A stretch of 64,000 nt of DNA from UBA4421 sp002470275 (GTDB lineage Bacteria > Pseudomonadota > Gammaproteobacteria > Pseudomonadales > Azotimanducaceae). This document shows positions 1 through 8,593 of this stretch, piece after piece; positions within the stretch are counted from its first letter, which is position 1, and the number at the start of each line of letters is the position of its first letter. The notes under the pieces are model-generated. The model saw only the letters and a program-made list of their open reading frames with translations. It ran no database searches and was not told the origin of the DNA. The translations under genes and the position numbers were made by a program. Location: contig CAJXDR010000010.1 of NCBI GenBank assembly GCA_913052345.1, positions 1 through 64,000 on the forward strand, written 5' to 3'.

Positions 1-2286
1 GCGGATTCTTTAGGCAGACTGCCTGGTGTTTCGGTGGAAAGGGACCAGGGGCGAGCACGCTATTTGAATTTCCGAGGAGCGCCTCGCAGGTACACGGCTA
101 TCGCCTTCGATGGTATCGATATTCCTGGGACAGAGAATGGCCGCATTCCTCGATTCGACTCTTACCCTTCCGTAATTACCTCGCAAATTCTTGCAAACAA
201 GGCCATCACCGCCGATATGACGGGTGAGGCCGTAGCCGGATATATCGATATAAGAACATTTTCGCCCTCGGATATTGAGGGCATTTCTGGGTCTTTTGAT
301 TATGGTTTTGGTGAGCAAGATCTCGGCGTCGGAGATGTTGATCGATACAGTGGAAGACTGTCTTTTTCCAACGACAGGTTCGGAATTTTAGTGTTTGCCT
401 CTGAGACCGGAAACGAGCAGGTGACGACGAATCTGGATGATATGGATTCAACGTTTGTCGACGGTGGGGTTATACCTTCGACAATACGCACAAATAACTA
501 TTTAGTGGATTATTCAAATGAAGCGTCTGGCGCAACCGGAGAGTTTTACTTCGGCAGCGGCGGGCGCATTTTTTACAAATATTTAGATACTGAGTTCCTC
601 GACTTCGAGGAGCGTAATCAGTGGCAGATTGACCTTCGTGGAATCGAAAATCCGACACCGAATACCGGCTACGCGCCCGACGCTCGGGGCAATAGGGCGT
701 TGGAGTATGGGAAATATAACAACACTACTGAGGTGCATACGCTCGGTGCGGATGTTCCTATCGCTAACTGGAATGTGGAGGTGAGAGTCAGCGATATAGA
801 ACTGAAGAGCGAATATTGGTTGCCGCTCCCGTATATGAGCTGGAGTGACGGAGTAACGTACGATGTTACGGATCCCTCAGACCCTGTCTTTACTTTCGAT
901 ACGCCTCTTGCTGACCTCCAGTACGACCCGATTTTTTCAGTGATTGATTTTGTGAATTATTGGGGACGAACAAATACTGAAAATCAACAGTTCAAGTTTG
1001 ACGCTGATACGAGCAACGCGCTGGGTGCCTTCAAGCTAGGGGCAAAATTTGACCAAAGAGAAGCGCTAGGTGGAAGCGCCGCAAACTATGGCCTGCTTGC
1101 CCAATACGGTTTGTCTAGGGAAGCGGTCAAAGGCTATGAGCAGCCTGACCGACTCTGGTTTACCGATGTCAGAAACCCTATCGGGGGTTTTTACACAGAC
1201 AACAAGGGGCTTTTCGATGCATTGGTTGCTGGAGGAGTCGTATTCCCAGGTTTGGAAGATGCTGACTCAGATGGTCTGGTGACAGTGGACGAGGAAATCG
1301 TATCCTTGTACGCCATGCAAACGATCTTTACGGACTTCGGCAGCGTTATCTTGGGGCTGAGGTTTGAAGATACGGATTTCCGCACGGTCGGTTGGCAGCT
1401 TGACGCGCAGGGAGAGGAAGTTCCCCTTACGATATCTGAGAGCTACTCGAACTGGTTGCCAAGTGCACACGTAAATTACGACTTAAACGAGGAAACAAAG
1501 CTAAGGGCCTCGATTACCACAGCGGTAAGTCGACCCGGTTACAACGAAGCGCGGGCAAGCGCGGGTATTAGTCCTGTTAACCAAAGCGTCTCAGGCGGTA
1601 ATCCCTACCTAGAGCCAGAAGAATCCTGGGGTCTTGATTTGGCTTACGAGTGGTACTTTGGCGAAGCAAGCATTTTCGCTGTCTCTGCGTTTTATCGAGA
1701 GGTTGATAACGTCATTGTTGCTGGGTCCACAACCGTGGATGGTTCGGTCTACTCACCGGCCGCTCAACCGGGCGAACAGTGGACGTTGACAGGCAGTGCA
1801 AATGGCAGGGATGGTGAACTCAAAGGGATCGAATTAAACTTTATCGATCGGCTTGATAATTACATGACAGGCCCGTTTTCCGGGTTTGGGGTAGAGCTAA
1901 ATCTAGCGGCGATAGACTCAAGCTTTACTGCGCCGGACGGAAACGAATATTCCTTGCCAGGAACGTCAGACCTGACCTACAACGCATCACTATTTTACGA
2001 GCAGTATAACGTCTCAATTAGGCTCAATTATCGGTACCGCGATTCTTGGTTGGACACCACCGAGGCTGACGTAGGCGATGGCAACTATTGGGATGAGCAA
2101 GAAAGGGTTGAGTTATCTCTGCGCTACGACCTTGAAGAACTCACCGGATACAAAGCGATTGTATATGCCGACTTAATGAATCTCTCCGACTACGAGGATG
2201 TTCGATACACTGGCAACACGAGGAATCCTAACCAGATCGAAACGTACGGGTCGCGTTATGTTCTTGGAATTCGAGCCAGCTTCTAA
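1..2286 (+). CDS. TonB-dependent receptor, 5' end cut by window edge
   Basis: Outer-membrane beta-barrel receptor that imports a ligand using TonB/ExbBD energy. The reading frame is open from base 1, so the signal peptide, TonB box and part of the plug lie outside the window. The first visible residues (LGRLPGVSVERDQG, then YLNFRGAP) are plug sequence, followed by plug strands around FDGIDIPG and barrel strands such as LSFSNDRFGILVFASE. Near the end, SRPGYNEAR, GNPYLEPEESWGLDLAYEWY and the terminal ILGIRASF-like strand ending in Phe are typical of this class. About 760 residues are visible. The gene is more AT-rich than most of the window. A PHP-domain protein starts 40 bases downstream, so the two are probably co-transcribed. 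The ligand is unknown. Confidence 0.93.
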   Translation, partial: ADSLGRLPGVSVERDQGRARYLNFRGAPRRYTAIAFDGIDIPGTENGRIPRFDSYPSVITSQILANKAITADMTGEAVAGYIDIRTFSPSDIEGISGSFDYGFGEQDLGVGDVDRYSGRLSFSNDRFGILVFASETGNEQVTTNLDDMDSTFVDGGVIPSTIRTNNYLVDYSNEASGATGEFYFGSGGRIFYKYLDTEFLDFEERNQWQIDLRGIENPTPNTGYAPDARGNRALEYGKYNNTTEVHTLGADVPIANWNVEVRVSDIELKSEYWLPLPYMSWSDGVTYDVTDPSDPVFTFDTPLADLQYDPIFSVIDFVNYWGRTNTENQQFKFDADTSNALGAFKLGAKFDQREALGGSAANYGLLAQYGLSREAVKGYEQPDRLWFTDVRNPIGGFYTDNKGLFDALVAGGVVFPGLEDADSDGLVTVDEEIVSLYAMQTIFTDFGSVILGLRFEDTDFRTVGWQLDAQGEEVPLTISESYSNWLPSAHVNYDLNEETKLRASITTAVSRPGYNEARASAGISPVNQSVSGGNPYLEPEESWGLDLAYEWYFGEASIFAVSAFYREVDNVIVAGSTTVDGSVYSPAAQPGEQWTLTGSANGRDGELKGIELNFIDRLDNYMTGPFSGFGVELNLAAIDSSFTAPDGNEYSLPGTSDLTYNASLFYEQYNVSIRLNYRYRDSWLDTTEADVGDGNYWDEQERVELSLRYDLEELTGYKAIVYADLMNLSDYEDVRYTGNTRNPNQIETYGSRYVLGIRASF

Positions 2287-2326
2287 ATTGCAGACGAAAA
2301 TCAGCACTCCGTTCCGACACGCATTG

Positions 2327-3859
2327 ATGCGGCGCCTTACTATCGCTGCTAAAGGAATGGCGCAATCGTTAATGATTTCGCTAATTGCACTGTCTGGGCA
2401 TGCAAATGAGACGGCTGCGAGGGCGCATACATCAGATGTCCCTCGGAGCCCCGACGCAGAGCTTGGCCCAGCATGGCTGGCCGGGGATCATCATATTCAC
2501 AGTCGGTATAGCGTGGGGTGGAACAACGATACGAATCCACCAACGCCCATACTGGGTGGGGATGCGATTTATCCAATAGCTATGAACGCAGTGATGGCAC
2601 GCCAGCATGGTCTTGATTGGATGGTGACCACCGATCATGGTGGCCCAAATCATTCAAGGGTTCATCTGAATCACGCATATCCTGAACTGCTAGAGTCTCG
2701 TGAAGCCGTTCCTGATGTCATCCAATTTCTGGGGATGGAGTTTGATACCCCGGCGGCGGATCATACCAGCCTGATTTTTCCACAAACCGATTTTGAGATT
2801 AAAGACCTAGTCAAGATTGAGGAAGAATTTAACAGTCGTGAATTTTGGCCCGCCGACCCTGGAAAAAATACCGAACAACAAATGCTGTTAGCTTTGTCAG
2901 CGATGAAGAGGCTACCCGCTCCACCTTTGTTGATTGCACATCACCCCTCAAGGTCCGCATCGGGTTTGCGTCAATATGGCAAAACTACGCCCCGAGAAAT
3001 GAGATCTTGGAACGATCAGGCGCCAAATATTGCGGTTGGGATGGAGGGGTCACCTGGGCATCAGGCAATTACGCAATCCCAGGAGCGATTTGGGCCGTCA
3101 AAGCTATCAAAGTATCTGGGGGACAGCCGACCCCGTGGCATTTACGGCAGTGTGCTAGGGGGCCACCCCACGATGGGCGGCTTTGATCAGATGACGGCGG
3201 TCGTTGGTGGGTTTTGGGACTCAATGTTAGGCGAAGGTCGTCGCTGGTGGATTACGGCAAATTCGGATAGCCATACGCATTGGCGTGATGGTGGGGCAGA
3301 TTTTTGGCCGGGTGAGTATTCAAAAACTTACGTATACGCTTTAAAAAATCCCGCGTCGATTTTCGCAGCGATTCGTGCCGGACGAATGTTTGTGGTGACC
3401 GGTGACCTGATCTCAGCCCTTGTCTTTCGTGCATCGTCAAAAACTCAGACTGCACGTATAGGGCAGTCGATTGCAGTAGATCGCGGCGGAGATATCGATA
3501 TCTATATCGAAGTTGTCGAATCAATCACGGCGAATGCTGGCGGACGCCTACCGAAAGTCAAAAGGGTCGACTTGATTCGCGGAAAAATAGAGGCCGCGCC
3601 GCAGGACCTGAGTGCTGACGAAAACGCTACGGCGAGGGTGCAGGAAAGGTTCTTCGTGAACACAACTCGCGAAGCGGGAACGCCGATTCGACTTGCCTAT
3701 AAGTTTGAGAACGTTCAGGAAAGCTTTTACGTCCGATTGCGTGGAACAAATGGAGAGGAGCGCGAGCCTCTTGAGGACCCTGATGGAGAGGATCCTTGGA
3801 GCGACCTTTGGTTCTACTCCAATCCTATCTTTGTTGAAGTTTCACAGAGCGGAGGATGA
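2327..3859 (+). CDS. Exported PHP-domain metal-dependent hydrolase
   Basis: Predicted secreted 510-residue protein of the PHP (polymerase and histidinol phosphatase) superfamily, metal-dependent phosphoesterases or related hydrolases. The ATG at 2327 gives a signal peptide (MRR, hydrophobic core MAQSLMISLIALSGHA). Metal-ligand motifs appear in the usual order: DHHIHSRYS, TTDHGG, GMEFDTP with a following DHTSL, IAHHPSR and NSDSHTHW. The frame is open back to 2198, but that stretch overlaps the receptor and has no signal peptide. It lies directly behind a TonB-dependent receptor, suggesting that it acts in the periplasm on the imported compound (inference). The substrate cannot be told from sequence. 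Base composition is AT-rich like the receptor. Confidence 0.85.
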   Translation: MRRLTIAAKGMAQSLMISLIALSGHANETAARAHTSDVPRSPDAELGPAWLAGDHHIHSRYSVGWNNDTNPPTPILGGDAIYPIAMNAVMARQHGLDWMVTTDHGGPNHSRVHLNHAYPELLESREAVPDVIQFLGMEFDTPAADHTSLIFPQTDFEIKDLVKIEEEFNSREFWPADPGKNTEQQMLLALSAMKRLPAPPLLIAHHPSRSASGLRQYGKTTPREMRSWNDQAPNIAVGMEGSPGHQAITQSQERFGPSKLSKYLGDSRPRGIYGSVLGGHPTMGGFDQMTAVVGGFWDSMLGEGRRWWITANSDSHTHWRDGGADFWPGEYSKTYVYALKNPASIFAAIRAGRMFVVTGDLISALVFRASSKTQTARIGQSIAVDRGGDIDIYIEVVESITANAGGRLPKVKRVDLIRGKIEAAPQDLSADENATARVQERFFVNTTREAGTPIRLAYKFENVQESFYVRLRGTNGEEREPLEDPDGEDPWSDLWFYSNPIFVEVSQSGG

Positions 3860-3934
3860 TGCTCAAAACTGCTCTCTGACGTCATGGCGTTTTTGGGGAA
3901 GGTCCGAGGGCAGGCTTGCACTCATGAGTCGGTC

Positions 3935-4078
3935 ATGACTCAGCGCGGTTTGCTCCTGGGGTTTATTGCTCTTTGTTCACTAGCTGCATCGACTGGGCAA
4001 TGCCCGGCGGCCACCTTGCGGTGTACGGCGTCAGCTACGCGGGAATCGCTCGGCTGGGAGAGCGCCACCTTAGGCTAA
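3935..4078 (+). CDS. Possible small exported peptide or gene remnant
   Basis: A 47-codon frame beginning MTQRGLLLGFIALCSLAAS looks like a signal peptide, but the rest (TGQCPAATLRC..., ending ATLG) resembles no family I recognise. There is no convincing ribosome-binding site. It may be the 5' stump of a lost gene at the junction between the AT-rich left edge and the aroG region, or a chance frame. Confidence 0.2.
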   Translation: MTQRGLLLGFIALCSLAASTGQCPAATLRCTASATRESLGWESATLG

Positions 4079-4142
4079 TCCAACGGCTTGAGATAAGATG
4101 CGGGCCCCTAAAGACGAGGCGTGGCTGCGGCTGCGATTCAGG

Positions 4143-5189
4143 ATGAAGTTCAATACCGATGATATCCGCATTACCGGCATGGCCACGGTGCGTGAGCCCC
4201 AGGCGCTGATGGATGAGCTGCCGCTTTCTGATACGGTGACGGCGGATATTTTTAATGTGCGCAAGCAGGCAGCAGATATCGTCGGCGGCGCTGACCCAAG
4301 GCTGCTGGTGGTGGTCGGCCCTTGTTCCATTCATGATCCCGTCGCGGCCATGGATTATGCGAATCGGCTGGCGGAGCTAGCACCCCAGTATGCAGATCAG
4401 CTGTGTATCCTGATGCGCGTTTATTTTGAAAAACCGAGGACCACGGTAGGCTGGAAAGGCCTGATCAACGATCCCCACCTGGACAATAGCTTTGATATCA
4501 ACGGGGGCCTCTTCACCGCGCGTAAGCTGCTGCTGGACATCGCGAGTCTGAAGCTGGGGGCTGGGACCGAGTACTTAGATCCAATAACCCCTCAGTACAT
4601 CGGCGATCTGGTCTGCTGGAGCGCTATTGGCGCACGCACCACTGAGAGCCAGATTCATCGCCAGTTGGCGTCGGGCCTTTCCTGCCCGGTGGGTTTCAAG
4701 AACAGCACGCTCGGTGACACTCAGGTAGCGGTGGACGCCGTTAAATCTGCCCGGCATAGCCATATCTTCCTCTCGGTGACGAAGAGCGGGCACTCTGCAA
4801 TCTTTTCGACTTCGGGCAACGAGGACTGCCACATCATCCTTCGTGGCGGCAAGACGCCCAACTATGATGCCGAATCAATCGCTGCCGCGGTGAAGCGCCT
4901 AACCAAGGCGAATCTGCCCCCTCGACTTATGATTGACATGAGTCATGCCAATAGCGCCAAAGATCACGAGCGGCAGAATTTCATCTGTGATGATATTTGT
5001 GGCCAGCTTCGGGGCGGTTCGTCCGCCATTATGGGGGTGATGATCGAGAGCCATTTAGTAGCCGGAAAGCAGAGTCTGGGGGATGAACTGGTCTATGGCC
5101 AAAGTATCACCGATGCCTGTATTGGCTGGGCGGATACGGAGCGCGCGCTGGCCAAGCTTGCCGAGGCCGTCGCTTTGAGGAACGCGTAA
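4143..5189 (+). CDS. aroG: 3-deoxy-7-phosphoheptulonate synthase (class I DAHP synthase)
   Basis: Condenses phosphoenolpyruvate and erythrose 4-phosphate to DAHP, the first step of the shikimate pathway, in the cytoplasm. The 348-residue length matches E. coli AroF/G/H (350-356). Visible motifs: VVVGPCSIHDP with Cys61, EKPRTTVGWKGLINDP with Lys97, GARTTESQIHRQLASGLSCP, HIILRGGKTPNY, MIDMSHANS (metal His), GVMIESHL (metal Glu) and ITDACIGW (metal Asp). The start at 4143 aligns MKFNTDDIRI with the E. coli AroG N-terminus; an upstream ATG at 4098 would add 15 residues without support. Which feedback amino acid it senses cannot be read here, so the symbol is approximate. A small hairpin follows the stop. 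Confidence 0.95.
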   Translation: MKFNTDDIRITGMATVREPQALMDELPLSDTVTADIFNVRKQAADIVGGADPRLLVVVGPCSIHDPVAAMDYANRLAELAPQYADQLCILMRVYFEKPRTTVGWKGLINDPHLDNSFDINGGLFTARKLLLDIASLKLGAGTEYLDPITPQYIGDLVCWSAIGARTTESQIHRQLASGLSCPVGFKNSTLGDTQVAVDAVKSARHSHIFLSVTKSGHSAIFSTSGNEDCHIILRGGKTPNYDAESIAAAVKRLTKANLPPRLMIDMSHANSAKDHERQNFICDDICGQLRGGSSAIMGVMIESHLVAGKQSLGDELVYGQSITDACIGWADTERALAKLAEAVALRNA

Positions 5190-5193
5190 TATG

Positions 5194-5209
5194 GCCACCT
5201 GAGGGTGGC
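5194..5209 (+). terminator. Hairpin after aroG, possible terminator
   Basis: Six-base-pair stem GCCACC/GGTGGC with a TGAG loop, starting four bases after the aroG stop. Only a short T-containing tail (GTTATC) follows, so intrinsic termination is likely but weak. Confidence 0.45.
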
Positions 5210-5223
5210 GTTATCGCGGGTGC

Positions 5224-5538
5224 TCAATAGGCGCCCATCTTGTAGGTCAGCTCTAAACCATACATGCGCGGCATGGTCATGCCCGCAGTTTGACGGAAGT
5301 GTTCCGCCTTACCGTGACGCAAGACCTGTAGCACACCAACCTCGTCGGAGACGTTATCGCAGAATGCCGAAACAACGATGTTCTGTTCGTTAGACGTCCA
5401 GGTTGCACGAAGGTCGAGACGATCTGAAGCCTGGGCTGTTTCCTTTTCGTTCTCGAAGGGCGAATAGTGGACATCATCGGTAGAGCTATAGGCAGCCAGC
5501 AGCGCAAATATCGAGCCATTTTTCAATGATTTTACCCG
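5224..5538 (-). pseudogene. C-terminal fragment of a TonB-dependent receptor
   Basis: About 100 codons on the minus strand encode the last barrel strands of a TonB-dependent receptor of the type ending in GAY: STDDVHYSPFENE, then RLDLRATWTS, VVSAFCDNVSDEVG, FRQTAGMTMPRMYGLELTY. In frame, a stop at 5539-5541 lies just upstream, there is no start codon with a ribosome-binding site, and there is no plug or N-terminal barrel in the preceding DNA. This is therefore a remnant of a receptor whose 5' part (~700 codons) has been deleted, not an independent gene. It has no similarity in detail to the receptor at the left edge, which ends differently. Confidence 0.7.
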
Positions 5539-5541
5539 TTA

Positions 5542-5883
5542 GGTAATGTCATACGCCAAGGGTCGATGGGAATGAGCGTGCAGTAGAGGTATGTTGTCCA
5601 GATGAAGTTGGTAGACAGAAATAAACTGTGAAACTTATTGAAAATGTCCGAACAAACGCATGTAAGTTAACACCCAAGGTTCTCATCGGGGGGCTGATGG
5701 TTCACGCAGCATGGGTTTTAGGGTCATTCCTTGCTTGGTTAGGCAATGTAGGCCGGTCTTTCGGGTTTTGCCGCCGCTGATCGGCAAACTACCTGTGTCG
5801 CTGGCTCATGGGTGGTAACCTGATATTATCGTCGCGCCCTCGGATGGTAGGTTGGTAAATGGCAATCGGTTAGAGAGGTAGGT
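5542..5883. other. Non-coding stretch between receptor remnant and monooxygenase
   Basis: No credible gene on either strand. It contains a 7-base-pair inverted repeat at 5767-5788 (TTTGCCG/CGGCAAA, 8-base loop) without a T-run. The end nearest 5883 should carry the promoter of the monooxygenase; AGAGAGGTAGGT just before its ATG is its ribosome-binding region. The stretch is probably partly decayed receptor sequence. Confidence 0.5.
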
Positions 5884-7404
5884 ATGGCCCAGGACAGTGA
5901 ACAGTTTGACGTAATTATTGTAGGTGCGGGTATCTCTGGTATCAGCGCCGCCGTTCATCTCAAGCAGGCCTGCCCAGACAAGCGGATTTGTATTTTGGAA
6001 CGCCGCGAAAACGTAGGCGGAACCTGGGATCTCTTCCGCTATCCAGGTATCCGTTCCGATAGTGATATGCATACCCTAGGCTTTGAGTTCAAGCCATGGA
6101 CGGAGCAGAAGTCTATCGCTGACGGGCCCTCTATTATGAGATATCTGAAGGAGACGGTGGCGGAGCATCACTTAGCCGACCACATTCGCACGGGGCATCA
6201 GGTGCTGGCGGCAGATTGGTGCTCTAAGGCCGGCAGCTGGTCGCTAAAAGTCCAGCACAAGGGAGAAGAAAAACAGCTGGCGGCGACGTTCCTGTTTATG
6301 TGCTCTGGCTATTACAGCCACGATGAGGCGCACGACGCAAAGATTCCCGGTGCGGACCAGTTTGCTGGCCCAGTCGTCTTACCTCAGTTTTGGCCGGAGG
6401 ACTTGGACTACGTTGGAAAGCGGGTCATCGTCGTGGGTAGTGGCGCCACTGCGATGACTATCGTGCCTCGAATGGCGGAAGAGGGTGCCCGAGTTACGAT
6501 GCTGCAGCGCTCTCCTACCTACGTGGCCTCACGTCCGGACAAAGATCGATTGGCTAATTTTCTGCGTGGGGTCTTGCCCGAAAAGTGGGCCTACGCGATA
6601 ACGCGTCTGCGCAACATCAGGCTGCAGGAGCAAATTTATCGCCGCTCTCGCGCTGCACCTGAGAAGGTTAAGGCATTCCTCTTGGGCATGGTTAAAAAGG
6701 GACTGCCAGAGGGGTACGACGTGGAGACGCACTTTACCCCCAAATATAACCCCTGGGATCAACGGCTCTGCCTGATACCAAATGGCGATCTGTTCAAGGC
6801 TATTTCATCGGGTCAGGCAGAGGTTGTTACCGCAGCTATAGACCAAATTACTGAAACAGGCATTCGGTTGGAATCAGGGGAGACCTTAGAGGCGGATATC
6901 ATCATTCTAGCTACCGGGTTGAAGATGGTGCTGCTCGCGGACGTGCCGTTCACTCGTGACGGAGAGGCTATCGATTTTGCTAAGACCTTTACCTACAAGG
7001 GAATGATGTTTTCGGGTGTGCCGAACCTGGTGAGTACCTTCGGCTATATCAATGCCTCCTGGACTCTGCGAGCAGATCTCACGGCGAACTGGGTATGTAG
7101 ATTGCTTCAGCATATGGATCAGCTTGGGGCGGACACGGTAACCGCCGAGCTGCAGGAAAAACCTGAGGAAGCCCGACCCTGGATTACCGATTTTCCTGCG
7201 GGCTATATGTCCAGAGCCATGCATCTGTTCCCTCGGCAGGCTAATGGTCCGTGGCGCAATACCCAGGATTTTGCTCTCGATAAGAAGCTCTTAAAGCAAG
7301 CGCCCGTGGCAGACGAGGTTTTGGTTTTCGAGCATCTTCCAGACGTCGATCGTAGCCAGTCGGATGATCAGTCCCCACCTGGAAAGGCTGTTTCGGCTGG
7401 TTAG
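5884..7404 (+). CDS. Flavin-containing monooxygenase, Baeyer-Villiger (EtaA-like) type
   Basis: FAD/NADPH-dependent oxygenase of 506 residues, expected to insert oxygen next to a ketone or oxidise a heteroatom in a lipophilic substrate. Visible: FAD Rossmann motif VGAGISGISAA (13-23), GGTWDLFRYPGIRSDSDMHT (45-64) as in EtaA-type enzymes, NADPH Rossmann motif VVGSGATAMT (183-192) and the ATG motif IILATGLKM near 340. The Baeyer-Villiger fingerprint FxGxxxHxxxW appears as FAGPVVLPQFW (160-170), with Leu166 in place of the conserved His. AGAGAGGT precedes the ATG. It stands alone between the receptor remnant and a convergent exported protein. EtaA-like monooxygenase is the safest label; the His replacement leaves the true reaction open. 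Confidence 0.88.
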   Translation: MAQDSEQFDVIIVGAGISGISAAVHLKQACPDKRICILERRENVGGTWDLFRYPGIRSDSDMHTLGFEFKPWTEQKSIADGPSIMRYLKETVAEHHLADHIRTGHQVLAADWCSKAGSWSLKVQHKGEEKQLAATFLFMCSGYYSHDEAHDAKIPGADQFAGPVVLPQFWPEDLDYVGKRVIVVGSGATAMTIVPRMAEEGARVTMLQRSPTYVASRPDKDRLANFLRGVLPEKWAYAITRLRNIRLQEQIYRRSRAAPEKVKAFLLGMVKKGLPEGYDVETHFTPKYNPWDQRLCLIPNGDLFKAISSGQAEVVTAAIDQITETGIRLESGETLEADIIILATGLKMVLLADVPFTRDGEAIDFAKTFTYKGMMFSGVPNLVSTFGYINASWTLRADLTANWVCRLLQHMDQLGADTVTAELQEKPEEARPWITDFPAGYMSRAMHLFPRQANGPWRNTQDFALDKKLLKQAPVADEVLVFEHLPDVDRSQSDDQSPPGKAVSAG

Positions 7405-7439
7405 ACCCTCTTGCCGGTGAATCGGGCACACAGAATGTT

Positions 7440-8519
7440 CTATTCTGATGCGCCCGGGCTCTGGGTTTCGGCCAGTGCCTCTCGTTCCAATAGCCTGGCG
7501 CCTCTCAAAATGCCGCCCAGGGAGTAGTTGCCCTCGTGGCAGGCATATTCAAACACTTTGTCGTTACTCGCCGGCCAGGGGTATTCGCCGCTCCAGGGCT
7601 CTGTCCAATTCGGATCATGCACCGTAAAGGCATAGCGAAGCGTTTGATCGTTGATACGAGAGATACGTTCAATGACGCGCAAGTCCTGACTGGCAAGGCT
7701 GAGTGCAGGCTGTTCACGAAAGTGAGTCGTTTCAACCACCAACGTATCGCCATCCCAATGTCCGATGGAATCTCCGAGCCAGGTTCGGATAGTGTTTTCT
7801 GGATGCGCCGAGTTAAGCCGAATAACCCGTGTGTCGTGGTTCATTTCATTGTGAATGATCACGCTGTCCTGGGTCTGGACGATACGCTTCAGGTTGTTAT
7901 ACATCACGGGCAGGGCTGGCGGACCTGAGGTCGAGCCAAAACCCAGAATGCAGCGTTCCGCTAACGGGCGATTTTCCGGATTGTCGTAGGGCCCCTGGGG
8001 CCTGTCGATCCACCACGCGGTGCCTGTATTTTCATGATAGCCAGCACGTAGAGCCATGGCCGCTTTCATACCCTGAGGCGACAAATTAGGCAGCCTGCCA
8101 TTGGCGGGCTGGGTGATGATCGAGGTGCGATATTGGCCATCAAGCTGGAAGTTGCTTTCGCCAATATCCACATAAAAGGCGTTGTAGCCGCCCACCTTGC
8201 CAGCCGCGCCGCTAAACTCGGGGACATAAACCTCGGCACCGCCTTCGGGCGGGGCTTCTCGGTTGGGGTCTGAGGGTTCGTTGTCCTTGGCAAGATTATT
8301 CGCCCAGTAGGCGGCGATTTCCTCAGCCTGCTCCGGGGTGATCGTTAGCTTGTTACCGTATTGGGCCGGCCGCTCCAGGGGCGTCAACGTCGCTACATTG
8401 TAGGTGCCGGATAGATCGGGTCGATTTTTTTCGCGTTGGTCGGCAAGGGATATGGCCGGGTTCACAAGCAAAAACCCAAGGGACAAAAGCAGCGTCTGAG
8501 TCATAACAGGTCTAAACAT
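7440..8519 (-). CDS. Exported conserved protein of unknown function
   Basis: A 359-residue protein with a signal peptide (MFRPVMTQTLLLSLGFLLVNPAISLA). It belongs to a family I recognise only as uncharacterised secreted proteins of Proteobacteria and Acidobacteria. Shared traits are an early DLSGTYNVATLTPLERP segment, a middle part with TSIITQPANGRLP, ENRPLAERCILGFG, and a C-terminal half with GDSIGHWDGDTLVVETTHF and FEYACHEGNYSL. No catalytic motif is evident. GGAGGAGACC directly upstream supports the start at 8519. It is convergent with the monooxygenase and reads out of the same region as the MATE transporter, but no functional link can be shown. Confidence 0.8.
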   Translation of the reverse strand: MFRPVMTQTLLLSLGFLLVNPAISLADQREKNRPDLSGTYNVATLTPLERPAQYGNKLTITPEQAEEIAAYWANNLAKDNEPSDPNREAPPEGGAEVYVPEFSGAAGKVGGYNAFYVDIGESNFQLDGQYRTSIITQPANGRLPNLSPQGMKAAMALRAGYHENTGTAWWIDRPQGPYDNPENRPLAERCILGFGSTSGPPALPVMYNNLKRIVQTQDSVIIHNEMNHDTRVIRLNSAHPENTIRTWLGDSIGHWDGDTLVVETTHFREQPALSLASQDLRVIERISRINDQTLRYAFTVHDPNWTEPWSGEYPWPASNDKVFEYACHEGNYSLGGILRGARLLEREALAETQSPGASE

Positions 8520-8593
8520 GGTCTCCTCCGAATGACAATCGCCTGGTCCGTACAGTAATTTGCGCGGCTGCTCTTGTCTAATCGATCAGCGAA

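Noticed and set aside
2198..2326. Starting the PHP gene at 2198 inside the receptor gene
   Set aside because: The added residues are not a signal peptide and overlap coding sequence; ATG 2327 gives a proper signal peptide.
5767..5788. Inverted repeat TTTGCCG/CGGCAAA as a terminator
   Set aside because: No T-run on either strand and it lies upstream of, not after, a gene; left as part of the non-coding stretch.
7405..7439. AGAAT/ATTCT repeat between the convergent monooxygenase and exported protein as terminator
   Set aside because: Only five AT-rich base pairs and no T-run; too weak to call.
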